Shown piece by piece: positions 19,138 to 29,545 of a stretch of DNA of 64,000 nt. The notes under the pieces were generated by a model that made no database searches, was not told where the DNA came from, and saw nothing but the letters and a program-made list of their open reading frames with translations. Location of the stretch: contig NZ_CP128233.1 in the NCBI RefSeq assembly GCF_030344915.1, forward strand, positions 1,612,001 to 1,676,000. The letters are read 5' to 3'. How positions within the stretch are numbered: the stretch's first letter is position 1; every line of letters starts with the position of its first letter. The position numbers and the translations under genes were made by a program. Source of the DNA: Neopusillimonas aromaticivorans (GTDB lineage: Bacteria > Pseudomonadota > Gammaproteobacteria > Burkholderiales > Burkholderiaceae_B).

Positions 19138-19419
19138 ATGCAGGAAGTATGGGATTGGTTGTTAGTGAATCCAGCGCGTTTTTTGGTGTTGATATCGCTG
19201 GTGGTGACATGGCTTGTTTGCTCAGGGGAGTATCATGGACGCAAATCGGGTGGCTCCGGTTGGTTGACTTTAGCCCGGATTTCGGTAGGGGCAATATTTA
19301 CATTGGTCACGGCCGTTGTTGCTGGCTTTTTTGGCGGTGTGGGTGCGTTCTTTGGTTATTTAGTGCTGCAAGTTTTTGTTTGTGTGTTGATTCCCATCGT
19401 TTGGGTAGACAAAATTTAG
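19138..19419 (+). CDS. Small hypothetical membrane protein
   Basis: A 93-residue frame with an AGAGG site 6 bases before the ATG. Two or three hydrophobic segments are visible (FLVLISLVVTWLVC, ISVGAIFTLVTAVVAGFF, GYLVLQVFVCVLIPIVWV) with short charged loops (EYHGRKSGG). I do not recognise the family. The stretch is isolated between gyrB and a transposase scrap, so it may be part of a small mobile insert. Confidence 0.55.
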   Translation: MQEVWDWLLVNPARFLVLISLVVTWLVCSGEYHGRKSGGSGWLTLARISVGAIFTLVTAVVAGFFGGVGAFFGYLVLQVFVCVLIPIVWVDKI

Positions 19420-19512
19420 CGTCGCGCGTATAGATGAATACGCTATTGCCCCCTCTGTCACAATAGAGGTCCGCTCATTTTTGGTTAATATTTGAGGGAG
19501 CGGTCGGAGTGA

Positions 19513-19650
19513 GGAAGTGCCCAGCTATAGCGCAGAATTCAAAGAACAGACAGTCAGGAAATTGATGCCCCGCTGCTTAAGCACAGCTGGACCAGTTCGG
19601 CCTTGTACGCAGGGGAGTGTTTACGGCGCCGACGCCGACCATTAGTATCT
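19513..19650 (+). pseudogene. Transposase OrfA scrap (IS3-like)
   Basis: The reading PSYSAEFKEQTVRKLMPR starting near 19517 is the common N-terminal motif of IS3-family OrfA transposases. After about 20 codons the similarity ends and the frame closes (GADADH-stop). Only this short scrap remains. The rest of the 19420-19824 gap holds the inverted repeat at 19655-19692 and otherwise nothing I recognise. Confidence 0.5.
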
Positions 19651-19654
19651 TGGT

Positions 19655-19692
19655 GCATACGTGTCCATGGAAAAATAAATGGACACGTATGC
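19655..19692. repeat. Perfect 14-bp inverted repeat with AT-rich loop
   Basis: GCATACGTGTCCAT (19655-19668) and ATGGACACGTATGC (19679-19692) around the loop GGAAAAATAA. There is no U-tract on either side. It could be two abutting insertion-sequence ends or an operator for the ATPase gene 130 bases downstream. Confidence 0.6.
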
Positions 19693-19824
19693 TCTAACAC
19701 AGCGTCAGCGGACTCAAGATGGGGTTGGCTGAACGCTTACCTTGTTTTTGGGGTCTTGCCCGGATTTACATAAAATTATTTGTGAAGCATAATTATTTCT
19801 ATCAAATAATTTTTAATAAAATTC

Positions 19825-20985
19825 ATGGCTAAATCCCCATACTTCCGACGTCCCAAGTACGCCGAAGCCATCAAAGACGCATTGCTCAACCCTGGGCCTC
19901 TTGATGCAGGCATCCTGTCAGGCCTGTTTTTGTCTGGGATCCGGCGCGTAGGCAAGACCACGTTTATCAAACAAGACCTGATACCTGCGATCGAGGCAGA
20001 CGGCGCAATCGCCATCTATGCAGATCTTTGGGCTGACAAGGCCAAAAGCAGCACGGATCTGGTCACAGAGACCGTCAAGGCCGTGGCGCACCAGTTGGCC
20101 ACGCCTGGCAGTGGCATCCTGGGGCGCTTGAAAGGCCTCAATCTTGGCGCGGTAGGCTTCAGCTTCGGATTTCAAATTGATAGCATCGGCGCAAATAACG
20201 GAGCGACACTGGGACAGGTATTTCAAGAGATCACTGATCTGGCCCATACCGACGTGGTGCTGATCATTGACGAGGTGCAACAGGCCATGGCCACAGATGA
20301 AGGAAACAACCTTCTGCACGCCCTCAAGGCCGCTCGTGATCAGGTCAACTTGAACCCGCAGCGTTCTGGTCGCCTGCTGATCGTCGGAACCGGCTCGCAC
20401 AAGTCGCTGGTGGCCGATATGACGTCGCGCCGCACGCAGCCCTTTGCTGGCGCTATGTATCAAGACTATGCACCGCTTGGAGACGATTTTGTGGAGTGGA
20501 TTCACCAAGCTATGACCGCTGCACCTGGCTATAAGATCCCAGACCTCGCCGTGATGCAGGAGGGATTTAGAACCATGGGTAACAGGCCAGAGGAATTGCT
20601 GCAGGCCGTCAACATCCTGCAGTCATACGAGCATGATCCCAATGTCGCATTCCCGATTATTTGCAGCACCAAGGCGGCTACCGCAGCGAATGCAGAGATT
20701 GCCAACATGGAAGGCCTCGGCGAGCTGGCGCTGGTGATCTTCGACAAGATTGCCTCGGGCTCCCCGAACGGCGTCAAAAATTTGTATAGCGCTGACGCCC
20801 TGGCAGAGTATTCGAAGGCCATCGGATCCCCGGTTGATTCAGGTCAGGTGCAAGGCATGACCAATCGGATGGTGGATCTCAATTTCATCCAGCGCCTCGG
20901 GCACGGCACTTTCATCCCCGCCGATCCCCTGGTCAGCAAGGCCTGGTTAGCAAATAAGGCGCTGCAGGCTATGCCCAAGCCGTAA
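19825..20985 (+). CDS. Orphan AAA-type ATPase with C-terminal winged helix
   Basis: Intact, 386 residues. Walker A is in SGIRRVGKTTFIKQ (about residues 36-49) and Walker B in DVVLIIDEVQQAM (about 140-150). An Arg-rich segment MTSRRTQPFAG follows as a possible sensor. The C-terminal part (NLYSADALAEYSKAIG, QGMTNRMVDLNFIQRLGHG) looks like a winged helix. The layout resembles archaeal-type or STAND-like ATPases that couple nucleotide binding to a partner protein, but no partner gene is adjacent. It is preceded by AT-rich DNA without a clear ribosome-binding site and lies beside transposon remains, which suggests acquisition. A function such as defence or plasmid maintenance would be guesswork. 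Confidence 0.7.
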   Translation: MAKSPYFRRPKYAEAIKDALLNPGPLDAGILSGLFLSGIRRVGKTTFIKQDLIPAIEADGAIAIYADLWADKAKSSTDLVTETVKAVAHQLATPGSGILGRLKGLNLGAVGFSFGFQIDSIGANNGATLGQVFQEITDLAHTDVVLIIDEVQQAMATDEGNNLLHALKAARDQVNLNPQRSGRLLIVGTGSHKSLVADMTSRRTQPFAGAMYQDYAPLGDDFVEWIHQAMTAAPGYKIPDLAVMQEGFRTMGNRPEELLQAVNILQSYEHDPNVAFPIICSTKAATAANAEIANMEGLGELALVIFDKIASGSPNGVKNLYSADALAEYSKAIGSPVDSGQVQGMTNRMVDLNFIQRLGHGTFIPADPLVSKAWLANKALQAMPKP

Positions 20986-21153
20986 GCCCGCCGTTTTCAG
21001 ATCCGAAAACTGCAACATCCCCCACCAGCGGGAGGATTGAATGCCGGTATTGGCCACAGACCTTCACTGATGAATCACACCGGGTTTTGTGGAAACTGAG
21101 CGAGTTGTGCACTTCAAAAGGAAAAGCCTGTATGCCTGGCTCAAACACGTCAA

Positions 21154-24100
21154 ATGAGATCGTACAAATTTATGTCGCCAAGCCCCGCTAACATTCAGAC
21201 ACCTTTGCGTCTAACCGTATGTTCACGCTCGGGGAAATGGCTTGAGAGGCTCATTTTCATCGGGCTTTTGTTCGTTGGCCTGGGCGTCTGCGGTAATGCC
21301 AGCAGCCAAAGTGCCGCTTCGTTTGAAACTCCAGATTACCTGAATCAGCGCGGTCTCGGGCTCATCAACGCGTCAGAGGCTTACCGGCTTGGTTACACCG
21401 GCAAAGGCGTTACCTTGGGTATCGTGGATTCGGGTATCGAGCCGCTGCACCCAAAATTTTCGGGTCAGCTGACGGGTGGTTATGACTTCATGCGCAACCA
21501 ACCTATAACCCCGACATCCGGTATGGATTCGGGTGTTGGGCATGGTACCCACGTGTCTGCAATTATGGCGGGTCGACGAGATGGGCAAGAGATGCACGGT
21601 GTCGCGTTTAATGCCTCATTTTTAATGGCGCGTTATGGGGTTTTCGGTATTAACCCGGAGGATGACGAAGAGGAGGATGAAGAGGGTGACGAAACTGCAT
21701 CGTATACCACGGCCGCATCATTCCTGGATCAGGCATTTTCCAGGTCATGGAACTATTACGCTGATAAAAATATCGGCATTATCAACAACAGCATTGGTGT
21801 CAATGTATGTGACCGTGGCGAGGCGGGTAGTGCAATCCAGCCGTGCAATGTTCTTGACTTTGGCCTGCGTTCAAAAGGGGATACGAACTTCTTTTTTATG
21901 CCGATGAACTGTTCCCACAGTCAATTGCGGCACTTCATGCAATGCGCGATACGGACAAGCTGATGGTTTTTGCTACCGGCAATGAGGAGCAGCTTAACCC
22001 TGATTTTCTGGCGGCGGCACCCTACTATTATCCGGGTCTTAAAGATAACTGGCTGGCGGTCACCTCTGTTGATGTTGATACGGGTGAAATTTCTTCGTTT
22101 TCGAACGCGTGCGGGGTTGCCAAATGGTGGTGTATGGCGGCTCCGGGGGTACGCTGAAGAGGAAGGCATCTTGTCGGCTTATTTCAAGGGGGCTATATCA
22201 ACTATTTTGGCACCTCAATGGCCGCCCCGCATGTGACCGGTACTGCTGCCTTGGTCAAAGAAGCTTTCCCTTTTTTAATGCCAGTCAGCTGCAGCAAACC
22301 TTGCTGACCACGGCTACAGACCTGATTCCTGAGGACGGCGCCCGGTTTGATGTTATTTACGGTTGGGGGTTGCTGAATGCCGCCAAAGCGGTACGTGGCC
22401 CGGCGCTTTTTATTTCGGATTTTGATGTTGATACCCAGGGTTATGACGCCACCTTCTCGAATGATATTGGTGATCTTTTCGGTGACCCTGCGTATCCGGC
22501 ACAACGTGGGTCGCTGGTCAAACGCGGCGCTGGTACGCTGACGTTAAGCGGTATCAACCGCTACACCGGAACGACAACTGTCGAAGACGGTACCTTGCAA
22601 ATTGCAGGAATCAACAATACGGGCGATACCATCGTCAATGGGGGTATCCTTGCCGTTACTGAACATGCCCAGCTTAATTCACCACGGAATACCGTTAATG
22701 GCGGCAGAGTGGTGGTGAATGGCACGCTGGCAGCGAACAGTACAACCACCGTTAACCTCGCCGGCATGCTGGGTGGTTCGGGCTATGTGGGCGATCTCGT
22801 CAACCAGGGCACGGTAGCCCCAGGCAATTCGATTGGCACGCTTAATGTGCTGGGTAACTATACCGCTACGTCGGGCTCTGTGCTGGCCATTGAAGTGGAC
22901 AACAATAATGCCTACGATATTCTCAAGGTATCTGGTACAGCCACTTTGGATAGCGGTTCGGTGCTTGAGTTGCAAGGGGTCGATTCCGTCAGGGCGTTGC
23001 CTATAATTTTTTGCAGGCGCCAACGGTTATCAATAATGGGTTACGAATCGATAGCCCACCATTATTGTTCTTGACACCAGGTCTGCAAGCGGCCGGGTCT
23101 GGTAATGGGCTGTCGTTGACGTTCAACAGAAACAGCATTGCTTTTGCACGTTATACCCAGACGGCCAATCAGGCGAGTGTCGCCAATGCGCTCGATGGTT
23201 TTTCGGCGGTGCCACCGTCTGTGTTATCAACCCTTTACGATGATGTTCTGAACGCGCGTTCAGACGTTTTCCCGGGTTTGATGGACCAGCTTGGCGGTGA
23301 ACTCCATGCCAGTGTGCAATCAGGCCTGTTCAATCAAACCGGGTTATGGACAGATGTGTCGACCCGTCGCCTGAACAGCCTGTTAACTACGGGCTATTCA
23401 GTACACAAACCTGTGTGGGTAACGATAGAGCGTCAGTGGTCTGATATGAAAGGCCGTGCCGGGACGGCAGACGCGAGGTACCACACCAACGGGTTATATC
23501 TGGGGGCGATGTGGCCCTGGGTAATGACGTGTATATGGGGGCGGCCTTTGGTTATCATGACACCCGCTCGTATATGGATGAGCGTAGCAGCCGTGCCAAC
23601 ATTGATAGTTACACCTTGGCGCTGTATGGCGGTACGCGCTGGCAGACCAGCAATGGTAATGCAATCCACTGGCGGGTCTCCGGGGCCTGGACTCATCAGG
23701 CCGTAGATACGCGACGTCACAACATTACCGTCGGTGGTGACCAGACCTTGAGTGCTGACTATGACGGCCAGCAAATTTATGCGTATACCGAGCTTGGCTA
23801 CGCTTTGCCGCTTGCAGACACGACAGCCCTTGAACCCTTTGCACGTCTGGGTTGGATGCACCAGCGTATGGGTAGTTTGACTGAAACTGGTGGACCCGCT
23901 GCATTGTATTCAAGGGGCAGAACAATGACATTACCCGTATGACTTTGGGTGTGCGGAGTTATTCGGAGTTTTCGATCAGCTCTGATTCGCTGCTTCGCCT
24001 GACGGGTGAAATTGCCTGGGGATATGCCAGTGGTGACCTGACTCCCCGGCGCGAAATGCAGTTTGATCGGTTTCGTGATGCCCGTTTTATTGTCCAGGGT

Positions 24101-24250
24101 AACCCAACCCGTCGCAATGCCTTACACGTTGCATTGGGTGGTGAAGTGGATATGGGTAAACAGGCAGTCCTGGGCTTGAATTACAGCGGCAAGTTCGGCG
24201 GTGGTAATACAACTAATGCGGGTTCACTGTATGTGAATGTACGTTTCTAG
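21154..24250 (+). CDS. Subtilisin-like autotransporter serine protease (about seven frameshifts)
   Basis: A type Va autotransporter. A long signal peptide ends near NASSQSAA. An S8 protease passenger follows with the catalytic Asp in GIVDSGIE, His in GHGTHVSAIMAG, and Ser in FGTSMAAPHVTG (codon 22215-22217, in a repaired frame). An acidic insert (NPEDDEEEDEEGDE) lies between His and Ser. A beta-helix PATR segment (GAGTLTLSGINRYTG, TLQIAGINNTGDT) and a 12-stranded barrel domain ending in YVNVRF, with terminal Phe, complete the protein. It is split by losses near 21895, 22140, 22190, 22275, 22990, 23500 and 23930. The domain order matches Bordetella SphB1, which matures filamentous haemagglutinin at the cell surface; no haemagglutinin gene is in the window. 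An alternative start is at 21172. Confidence 0.85.
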
Positions 24251-24413
24251 TGTCCGGGTCGATTTATTGCTTATGTCAAACACTTGACGAGTCAGAGGGT
24301 ATCCCCTACGCTGCCGAAAATTACACAATAAATTTTCACGCGTGATTGTTTGCGCAGTATTCGGCAGCAGGTGATCAACCCGCAGAAAAAACCAATCCAA
24401 AAAGGGGAAGACA

Positions 24414-24668
24414 ATGAACAAAGCGTCAGTACACGAGCCAAGCCTTTTCAAACTTATTGTTCTTATTACTTGCATAGTGGTTGCCATGTTCTGTGCAACC
24501 GTTCTGGTAGCGCTTGTGTTTATGCCGGGCCAGCTCATCGCACGTCTGCCGTTTGAAGATGTCACGTTTCTTCTGCCTTTGGCGTTATCCACCCTATGCA
24601 GCGCAAGCGTCTTGGGGTGGTATGTTCAATCACACCGGTCCAGATCCAAGCGTAACGAGAAGCACTGA
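24414..24668 (+). CDS. Small hypothetical inner-membrane protein
   Basis: An 84-residue frame with a GGGGAAG site 6 bases before the ATG. Two hydrophobic segments (LIVLITCIVVAMFCATVLVALVF and VTFLLPLALSTLCSASVLGW) are joined by a short loop, and the C-terminus is basic (SHRSRSKRNEKH). No family is recognised. It lies alone between the autotransporter and the sulfatase genes in the same orientation. Confidence 0.6.
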   Translation: MNKASVHEPSLFKLIVLITCIVVAMFCATVLVALVFMPGQLIARLPFEDVTFLLPLALSTLCSASVLGWYVQSHRSRSKRNEKH

Positions 24669-24813
24669 GTGACCAACGCTGTCTCCATGACAGGATTCGG
24701 ATTCATCTGTTTTTCTGGTTGTGATTTGAGGTAGATCAATTACACTTTGAAAAACTCTACGGGTGACAGGCCGTTTGCCGTTCCATGTTGCCTCTATTGC
24801 ACCGGAGAATTCT

Positions 24814-27011
24814 GTGAATAAAACGCTTTCGGCGTCGTTGGCGGCCGTTTCTGCCGCACTCGTGCTTACCGCTTGCGGTGGATCTTCCTCTGACGACAGT
24901 AGTGGTGGCAATGATACGGCCCGGGGGCCGAATATCCTGTTTGTCATTATGGACGATGTGGGTATTGACCAGATGAAGGTCTTTGGTTACGGTGGGGCTG
25001 TGGGCCCCAATCTGCCCAATATCGACGCGGTTGCCCATGCCGGTCTTCGCTTCCGCAATACCTGGTCGATGCCCGAATGTTCGCCGGGGCGTGCGGCCAT
25101 GTTTGTGGGCCGGTATCCCTTGCGAACCGGTATCAATCAGGCCATTGGCCCGAATGACCTGGCCACCTCCCAACTGTCACCCTACGACATTACGGCACCC
25201 AAGCTGCTTAAACGTGCAGGCTACGAAAGCGGTATGTTCGGCAAGTTCCACTTGGCCGGGCCCGAGAATAATCAGGCAGAGCATTCGACACCCGGTGTGC
25301 TGGGTTGGGATTACTTCTATGGCTGGGTAGGCGGCTTGCCAGGTTCCATTGACAGAACGGCAGGCGGGTACGACACGGCGGCGACGCAAATGTGCGGGTT
25401 CATTCCGGGCGAGCGCTCGGGCGGTGCTGAGCGTGGGGCGTGTTACCAGCCCGATGGAAGTTGCTCGGTTGTGGCCCGTACCTCATTGACCCAGGATGCG
25501 CCAGGGATGCAGTGTCTTGATTCGGGCGGTATTCTGGTGCCTGATGCCGTTTGCGGTACGCCCCCGGCACGCCTGAATTTCAACGTTGAAAATGCCTATT
25601 ATGTTTCGCCGTTGGTGGTTATCGAGAATGGCCAAACCGAGGTGGTGAAGTTGTCAGACCCGCGGTCCCGCGGGTATCGCACCACGATCGAAACCGATGC
25701 GGCTATTAAATGGATCAATTCCCGTTCTTCCGACAAGCCCTGGATGGCAACGGTGAGTTACAGTGCGGCACACACCCTTGGCAACAGCCGCCCAAGCGGT
25801 TGGTGCCGGGTCATACAGGCCCGCTCGATAGCTTGAGCTGTACGGATGACGGTCAGGGCAGCGCTGTGGGTACGCGGGTTATACAAGACAGAATGACCGA
25901 GGCGCTGGATACCGAGTTTGGCCGTTTGCTGGTTGAGACAGGTCTTGCCCGTTACAACGAAAACGGCAGCCTGAATTATGATCCGGCAGCAACGAACACG
26001 GTCATTGTCATTGTGGGTGACAACGGGTCGTTGGCCAATGCCGTCAAGCTGCCTTTTGACCCAACGCGGGCCAAGGGAACGGCTTACCAGACCGGGGTCT
26101 GGGACCCGTTGATTATTGCCGGTCCGCAGGTTGTGCAGCCGGGGCGCGAGGTTGACCATATGGTCAACATGGTCGATCTGTTCCAGTTTTTTGGTGAACT
26201 GGCCGGCCTGGATGCCCATAAAGAAGTCCCGCACACCATTGATTCGGCGGGCATCTTGCCCTACCTGAAAGACCCGGGCCAGGGCAGCTTGCGTACGGTC
26301 AATTTCACTCAGGGCGGGTTGAACGAGCAAGCCAATGGTGGTCGTAACGGGCCGTGTGTGATGAGTACCGCCTGCACCGTGATTCCTACCTCAAAAAGTG
26401 TGTGCGAGGACAACCTGGGTGTGTACTGGGGCCCTGGGTATACCAGCGCTTCTGTCATTCCAACCAACCCGCCGGGCCAAGGGTATGCCACGTGTGCCGA
26501 CGTCAACGAGGCGCGCTACAAGGCCAGCCCGCCGCAAGACCTGCTGGCGCTGGTGCCCGAGTCCAGTGTGGCCGTTCGCAATGACCGCTACAAGCTGGTG
26601 GTCAATACCAGTGTTGATTACGACCCCGCCACCGATGGCCATAAGAAAGTTGTTACCGAAGAACTGTTCGAAGTCAATCAGGCCAAGCCGGTACCTTTGC
26701 TTGACACCGTTGACCGTAACCTGTTGCCGACTTCAGACCCGCAATTGACGGCGGTGTATCAAGATCTTCGCGCCAAAATGGACAGTATTCTTGCATCCGA
26801 TCCCGACTGCCCTGGCGATGGCAATATGGATGGCGTGGTGAATGCGGCAGATCTTAACAACTGGCGGAAAATTGCCCAGGAATGGGGGTTGTCCAGCGTT
26901 TATGATTTCCTGACGCCCACGTTGCGCGATGGTAAGACAGACTACAAAGACGAGGCCGTTATTCAGGCCAACCTGAATAAAACCTGCGAGCGTACGTATG
27001 GGGTTTATTAA
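24814..27011 (+). CDS. Lipoprotein sulfatase with dockerin-like C-terminus (one frameshift)
   Basis: A type I sulfatase of the alkaline-phosphatase superfamily that hydrolyses sulfate esters. The GTG start at 24814 follows GGAG and leads to a lipobox LVLTACGG. The metal site begins NILFVIMDDVGID. The modification motif CSPGR (C-x-P-x-R) marks the Cys converted to formylglycine. Later metal ligands lie in VIVGDNGS. One lost C near 25770 splits the gene; repair gives AAHTPWQQPPKRLVPGH and 732 residues. The C-terminus contains DGNMDGVVNAADLNNW and a degenerate second copy (RDGKTDYKDEAVIQAN), resembling the paired calcium-binding repeats of type I dockerins. The stop overlaps the next gene, which encodes its maturation enzyme. 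The substrate is unknown. Confidence 0.85.
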
Positions 27012-28156
27012 CGGCACTCGCCGCCGCTGGTTGCTGGCGGCGGTTGTCGTGGTCGGTGCTGTTGCCGTCGCTGCGGTGGCTATGGTCTGGAAGGGCCAGA
27101 CTTCGGTTGCGACGGTTATGCCAGCGGGAGTGCCGTCAGACGGTGTTTCGGCGCCGCACGATATGGTGTGGGTTCCACCGGGTGTTTTCCTGATGGGCAG
27201 TGACAGCAAGCTGGCTCAGCCCAATGAAAAGCCGGCCCATGCCGTCAGCGTGCCGGGTTTCTGGATGGATGTTACCCATGTTAGTAACGACCAGTTTGCC
27301 GAATTCGTGCGGCAAACGGGCTACGTCACGACGGCCGAAAAAAGCCTGATTGGGAAACCATACGCGTGCAATTGCCCCCGGGCATCCCCAAGCCACCTGA
27401 CGAGGTTCTGGTTCCGGGGGCGATGGTGTTTGTGGGTACGGCAGGCCCTGTGGATCTGAATGATTATTCGCAGTGGTGGCGTTATGTGCCGGGTGCCAAC
27501 TGGCGCAATCCACAAGGGCCGGGCAGCACGATTGATGGCAAGGGTGATCATCCGGTGGTGCAGGTCAGCTATGACGATGCGCTGGCCTATGCCCGCTGGG
27601 CGGGCAAGCGTTTGCCCACCGAGGCCGAATGGGAGTACGCCGCGCGGGGCGGCCTGGAACAGGCGACCTATGTGTGGGGCGACGAGCTGATGCCCGATGG
27701 CAAACCCATGGCCAATTACTGGGATACCCGTCAGCGCAGTTTTCCGGTGGTCAGCCCGAAGGCCGGCGGGGCTGAAGGCACGGTACCTGTGCGTACCTTT
27801 CTTCCCAACGGCTACGGTTTGCACGACATGACGGGCAACGCCTGGCAGTGGGTGGCCGACTGGTACGACGCGGCGTACTTCAGCAAGCAGGCCCAGCTGG
27901 CCAAAGGCCAGCCCTCGAAAATCCGGCAGGGCCCGCACGGTCGTTTGATCCGTCCGAGCCGGGTGTGCCTGTTAATGCCCCCAAGCGGGTTATCCGCGGC
28001 GGTTCTTTTCTGTGCAATGAAGACTATTGTCTGTCGTACCGGCCCAGCGCCCGACGGGGTTCCGACCCGTATAGCCCCATGTCGCATGTCGGTTTTCGTT
28101 TGGTCAAAGATGCTGAAGCGCCACTGACGGCGGCTGCCAGCGCTTCGGTCCGGTAA
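26998..28156 (+). CDS. Formylglycine-generating enzyme, membrane-anchored (two frameshifts)
   Basis: Oxidises the sulfatase active-site Cys to formylglycine using O2 and copper. FGE-family motifs are MVWVPPGVFLMGSD, RLPTEAEWEYAARGG, GLHDMTGNAWQWVADWYD and the C-terminal RVIRGGSFLCNEDYC, which carries the two catalytic Cys four residues apart, as in active FGEs. Breaks near 27350 and 27960 are repaired to give 386 residues. The N-terminus RRRWLLAAVVVVGAVAVAAVAMVW is a clear membrane anchor, placing the catalytic domain in the periplasm, unusual for a bacterial FGE. It overlaps the sulfatase gene by 14 bases, so the pair is translationally coupled. Confidence 0.85.
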
Positions 28157-28185
28157 GCGGGTTTTTTGGCAGGCCCGGCCAGGTA

Positions 28186-28859
28186 ATGGATATGTGGATC
28201 CCGTGGGGGCTGCCGGCACCCGTCGTGTTTGTCGGGGCGGTGGCCTTCGCTTTGTTTTTGTGTGTGCCCTTGAGTCGTGCAGCGTACATTTTGCCGCGTC
28301 GGCTTGATGCGCAGCTTCCGGCCGAGCCTGCCCCCGTTCATCGGGTCTATCGGGCCGCGTTCTGGCGGGTGGCACCGGTGCTGGCATTGTGTTGTGCGTG
28401 GCGATTTGGGGCAACGCCAGCAGCGGTTGCGGCCATTGTGTACGTTGTCGTGTTGCTGGCGCTGGCCTGGATTGATGCCGAAACGGGCTTTTTGCCCGAT
28501 ATCCTGACGCTTTCGCTGCTGTGTCTGGGCGTGCTGGTGAATATGGCGGGCACGTTTGCCGCGCCTGCCGATGCGGTTGTCGGGGCGCTTGCGGGTTATC
28601 TGGCGCTATGGATGGTTTGTTGGGTATTTTGGCGGTTCACCGGCCGTCAGGGCATGGGGCATGGCGATTTCAAACTGTTGGCCGCACTGGGTGCCTGGTT
28701 GGGTTGGGCGCTTTTGCCGGACGTGATCGTGCTGTCGTCTGCGCTGGCCCTGATTGTCGCCGTCATGCGGCGGCTAGGGGTAATTTGCAGGCGGGCGAAG
28801 CGTTCAGTTTTGGCCCATACCTGACGCTGACCGGTATGGCTGTTTTGCTGGCACTGTAG
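28186..28859 (+). CDS. gspO: Short prepilin peptidase (GspO-like, one frameshift)
   Basis: An aspartic peptidase of family A24 that cleaves the leader of type IV prepilins and T2SS pseudopilins. The catalytic Asp residues are in WIDAETGFLPDIL and GMGHGDFKLLAALGAW. Six or seven membrane segments are visible. One lost G near 28783 restores the end GPYLTLTGMAVLLAL and 224 residues. The usual N-terminal domain with two CxxC pairs, associated with N-methylation, is absent, so this is a peptidase-only form. It lies beside the gsp cluster, whose pseudopilins are its likely substrates. Confidence 0.8.
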
Positions 28860-28881
28860 CCGGGGGCGTGAGGCAGCGCGG

Positions 28882-29356
28882 TTAGCGGCCCGTTGTTGCA
28901 GGGGGCGCTGCGATGAACCCCGGTTGTGCGGGTTGCTGGGTGGCGGCGGTAATGGTTTCAGTGATGCCGTCCTGGTCGATGACAACCCCTGGGGCAGGAC
29001 TGCCGAAAGGCTGACCCCTGGGCAAGGGCCTGGCCGGTACGGAAGGCTTTGGGTGGTTCACCGTTGATTGACAGCAGGGCAGCACCGTGTGGTTCCGAGG
29101 CGATGAGGCCGACGACTTCAAGACGCAGCCGTGCGCTGTTTCCACCGAACCAGTTGATAACCGGAGCAAGGTTTGGGCCGGTGACAGGGCCTGACGCCAG
29201 GGCTGCAGGCGCGGGCAACGGCAGAGGGGCCAGCAGAAGCGCGCCCCACAGGCCGATACCGGCGGCACAGGCCACCATGGCCAGGGCCTGAACAAGACCC
29301 GGGCTACGGTGCCTGACGCCAGAGATGAACGCTGCTGTTGAGGGATGCGCAAACAT
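28882..29356 (-). CDS. gspC: T2SS inner-membrane protein GspC (short form, two frameshifts)
   Basis: Links the inner-membrane platform to the secretin. Start at 29356 (MFAHPSTAAFISGVRHR), one membrane segment (LVQALAMVACAAGIGLWGALLLA), then the homology region: APVINWFGG, RLEVVGLIASEPHGAALLSI and GQALAQGVSLSAVLPQGVV after adding one G to each of two runs near 28990-29025. The repaired length is 158 residues with no PDZ or coiled-coil domain. It is the only gsp gene on the minus strand, divergent from gspG and convergent with gspO. Confidence 0.8.
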
Positions 29357-29479
29357 GGATAAGGGCCTGTAAAGGCATCTGTACAAGTGGTGTAGTCATC
29401 CATCATGCCCCAAAACGTTGCGAAATGCACGGGCTGAACCTGAGGCCGGTATCTGTTTTTTTGTAAATGCTGCAGAGCA

Positions 29480-29509
29480 TTGACGCGGCCGTTTTACGGC
29501 GGGTAGGAT
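29480..29509 (+). promoter_or_regulatory. Predicted promoter of the gspG-gspF operon
   Basis: TTGACG (29480-29485), an 18-base spacer, TAGGAT (29504-29509), 37 bases upstream of gspG in the divergent gspC-gspG gap. No strong Shine-Dalgarno precedes the gspG ATG. Confidence 0.5.
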
Positions 29510-29545
29510 GCTTTCCATGGTTCATGCATCAATAATTTTTTCACT

